Assembly (NCBI GenBank): GCA_020746105.1
Contig: CM036622.1
Location: 12,758,487-12,822,486 of the forward strand
DNA from: Trogon surrucura
Taxonomy: Eukaryota > Chordata > Aves > Trogoniformes > Trogonidae
Direction of reading: 5' to 3'
Length of the DNA: 64,000 bases
Below the pieces are notes generated by a model, which saw nothing but the letters and a program-made list of their open reading frames with translations, ran no database searches and had not been told where the DNA came from. Position 1 is the stretch's first letter; the number at the start of each line of letters is the position of its first letter. Of this stretch, positions 63,010-64,000 are shown piece by piece. A program made the translations under genes and the position numbers.

Positions 63010-63082
63010 GCAGCGCCCGGTAGGAGCCTCCGTCGCGGCGGGCGGGAAGTGGGGCGCGCGCCTCGGGCGACCGTTGGGCAGC

Positions 63083-63109
63083 GGGGCGGGGGGGGGCCTG
63101 GGGACGGGG
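63083..63109 (+). other. G-quadruplex-type motif in the DPH3/OXNAD1 promoter
   Basis: Four G runs (GGGG, a nine-G run, GGGG, GGGG) with short loops on the plus strand, immediately to the OXNAD1 side of the E-box. Folding is inferred from sequence only. Confidence 0.5.
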
Positions 63110-63130
63110 CCGCGTGACCCCTCCCCCCTC

Positions 63131-64000
63131 CGCGCGGCGGGAGCCCCCGGCCCTGCGCTCCCCGGCCCGACACCCCCATCCTCCCGCCTCCTGCCGCCGG
63201 ACGGGCGGGGTGGAGCTGCCGTCCCCCGTGGGTGCTGCCGCGACCTTGTCCTTCCACCTCCGGGCGGGCCCGGGCCGGGCCGGCACCTGTTCCGTGTCCA
63301 CACACACTCGGGCGCTCAACGCCACACCCGCCGCGGGCCCGTTACCCTCGGGGAAAGGCTCGTTTTCGGTGGTGGCTTTTGCAGGAGGGAGAGTGAGTCT
63401 GTAGGGGGGCTCTTGCCGATCTGCGCCTGTTTCGGTGCGGTATTTCCCACCCTGCCCCCTGAAGTTCTTTGCTTCCCCCTCAGCGCTCTGCGGCATTAAC
63501 CGCGGTGGTGGTTTGCGCTCCAGCGTGGTGCGGGCTAACGGACAGCGACTCTCTCCCTTCAGGTGCTGGTGCGGGATTGAGGAGAGATGCGGCCGTAGAT
63601 CTCAGGCAACATTAGCCCAGGGCCGGTGGGTCAGAGGGTAAGGACAAGGAACGAATGAACTGCTTAATTCCAAGTGAGCAGGGGAAGGAGTCAAATACAG
63701 AAGTAGCATTCGTTTTCTCTCCGTGGAGCGATGGAAGAAAGGGAGTATTGGGAGTGGCTGTTTCTGGAAGGGCTTGGGTAAGAAGAGGATAAAAAATAAA
63801 GGGAGAGTGTCCCAGCAGGCGGGAGCTGGGGAGGCCGGAGCACTGCGCTTCTCGGAGGGCAGGGAACTGCCAGAGGGCTGGGTGAGCCAAGGGCCTCGCA
63901 GAGATGACAGATGGCGGAGGTGCTGGTCACGTTTTTTTAAAGCCTTGTGTATGGTAGAGGTGAGCCAGGACTCATTAAGAGAGATTTTGGAATTTATTAC
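63131..64000 (+). other. OXNAD1: Presumed 5' region of OXNAD1 (untranslated)
   Basis: By conserved gene order, the plus-strand transcript starting here should be OXNAD1. I see no frame resembling the OXNAD1 oxidoreductase protein, so any exon here is probably untranslated. A donor-like GTGAGT lies at 63393-63398. A good acceptor (CTCTCTCCCTTCAG) ends at 63562, followed 75 bases later by GTAAGG at 63638, which could frame a small non-coding exon. The open frames in the GC-rich part are composition artefacts. The gene symbol rests on synteny alone. Confidence 0.4.

Larger units (their letters stand above)
62887..63130. promoter_or_regulatory. DPH3: CpG-rich, TATA-less promoter of DPH3, probably bidirectional
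   Basis: Very GC- and CpG-rich DNA directly upstream of DPH3. Visible motifs are CGGAAG at 62934-62939 and CGGGAAGT at 63043-63050 (ETS-like), GGGGGCGGGCC at 62976-62986 (GC box) and the palindrome GTCACGTGAC at 63000-63009 (USF/MiT-type E-box). No TATA box is seen. In human, DPH3 and OXNAD1 are transcribed in opposite directions from a shared promoter with ETS sites, and the arrangement here fits. Confidence 0.75.

Noticed and set aside
62775..63499. Open frames of 96-209 codons on both strands in the DPH3/OXNAD1 promoter
   Set aside because: Same composition effect. Only the DPH3 frame has family resemblance, and none resembles OXNAD1.
1..64000. tRNA, rRNA, CRISPR arrays, endogenous retroviral LTRs or viral genes
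   Set aside because: I found no box A/B pair of a tRNA, no rRNA core sequence, no spaced direct repeats and no LTR or viral protein motif. By-eye search cannot exclude very degraded copies.

Overview
The window is nuclear DNA from a bird. The evidence is intron-split vertebrate genes with GT-AG introns, CpG islands at promoters, and CR1 retrotransposon pieces, three of them carrying the avian 3' end with its repeated ATTCTATG-type octamer. The gene order GALNT15 - DPH3 - (OXNAD1) matches the order I know from human 3p25 and other amniotes. The species cannot be fixed from the sequence alone.

Layout. Positions 1 to about 19,000 are gene-poor, with a CR1 tail near 16.3 kb and simple repeats. 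From 19,537 to 43,022 (+) lies a complete ten-exon coding region for polypeptide N-acetylgalactosaminyltransferase 15 (GALNT15, 643 aa). Every junction keeps the reading frame, and the product has a signal anchor, a GT-A catalytic domain and a ricin-type lectin domain. A CpG island covers the end of coding exon 1 and the start of intron 1, and holds a strong CTCF-type motif. Intron 3 (8.3 kb) carries two MIR-like SINE fossils. Introns 6 and 7 carry CR1 and possible MIR pieces.

From about 43.8 to 60.5 kb lies intergenic DNA between two convergent genes. It holds a decayed L1/Tx1-like LINE fragment (about 53.5 kb), an old amniote-type CR1 (55.7-56.3 kb), and a better preserved CR1 with reverse-transcriptase segments (56.5-57.5 kb). 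From 62,886 back to 62,045 (-) is a complete three-exon DPH3 (82 aa, CSL zinc protein of diphthamide synthesis). Its CpG-rich, TATA-less promoter has ETS-like, GC-box and palindromic E-box motifs and probably also fires rightward into OXNAD1, whose coding part is not visible before the window ends.

The two genes are not functionally linked. GALNT15 acts in the Golgi on mucin-type O-glycosylation. DPH3 acts in the cytosol on eEF2 diphthamide and on tRNA wobble modification. I found no operon, CRISPR array, tRNA, rRNA or undescribed multi-gene system. The most notable points are the regulatory architecture around GALNT15 exon 1, the divergent DPH3 promoter, and the ancient retroelement fossils.
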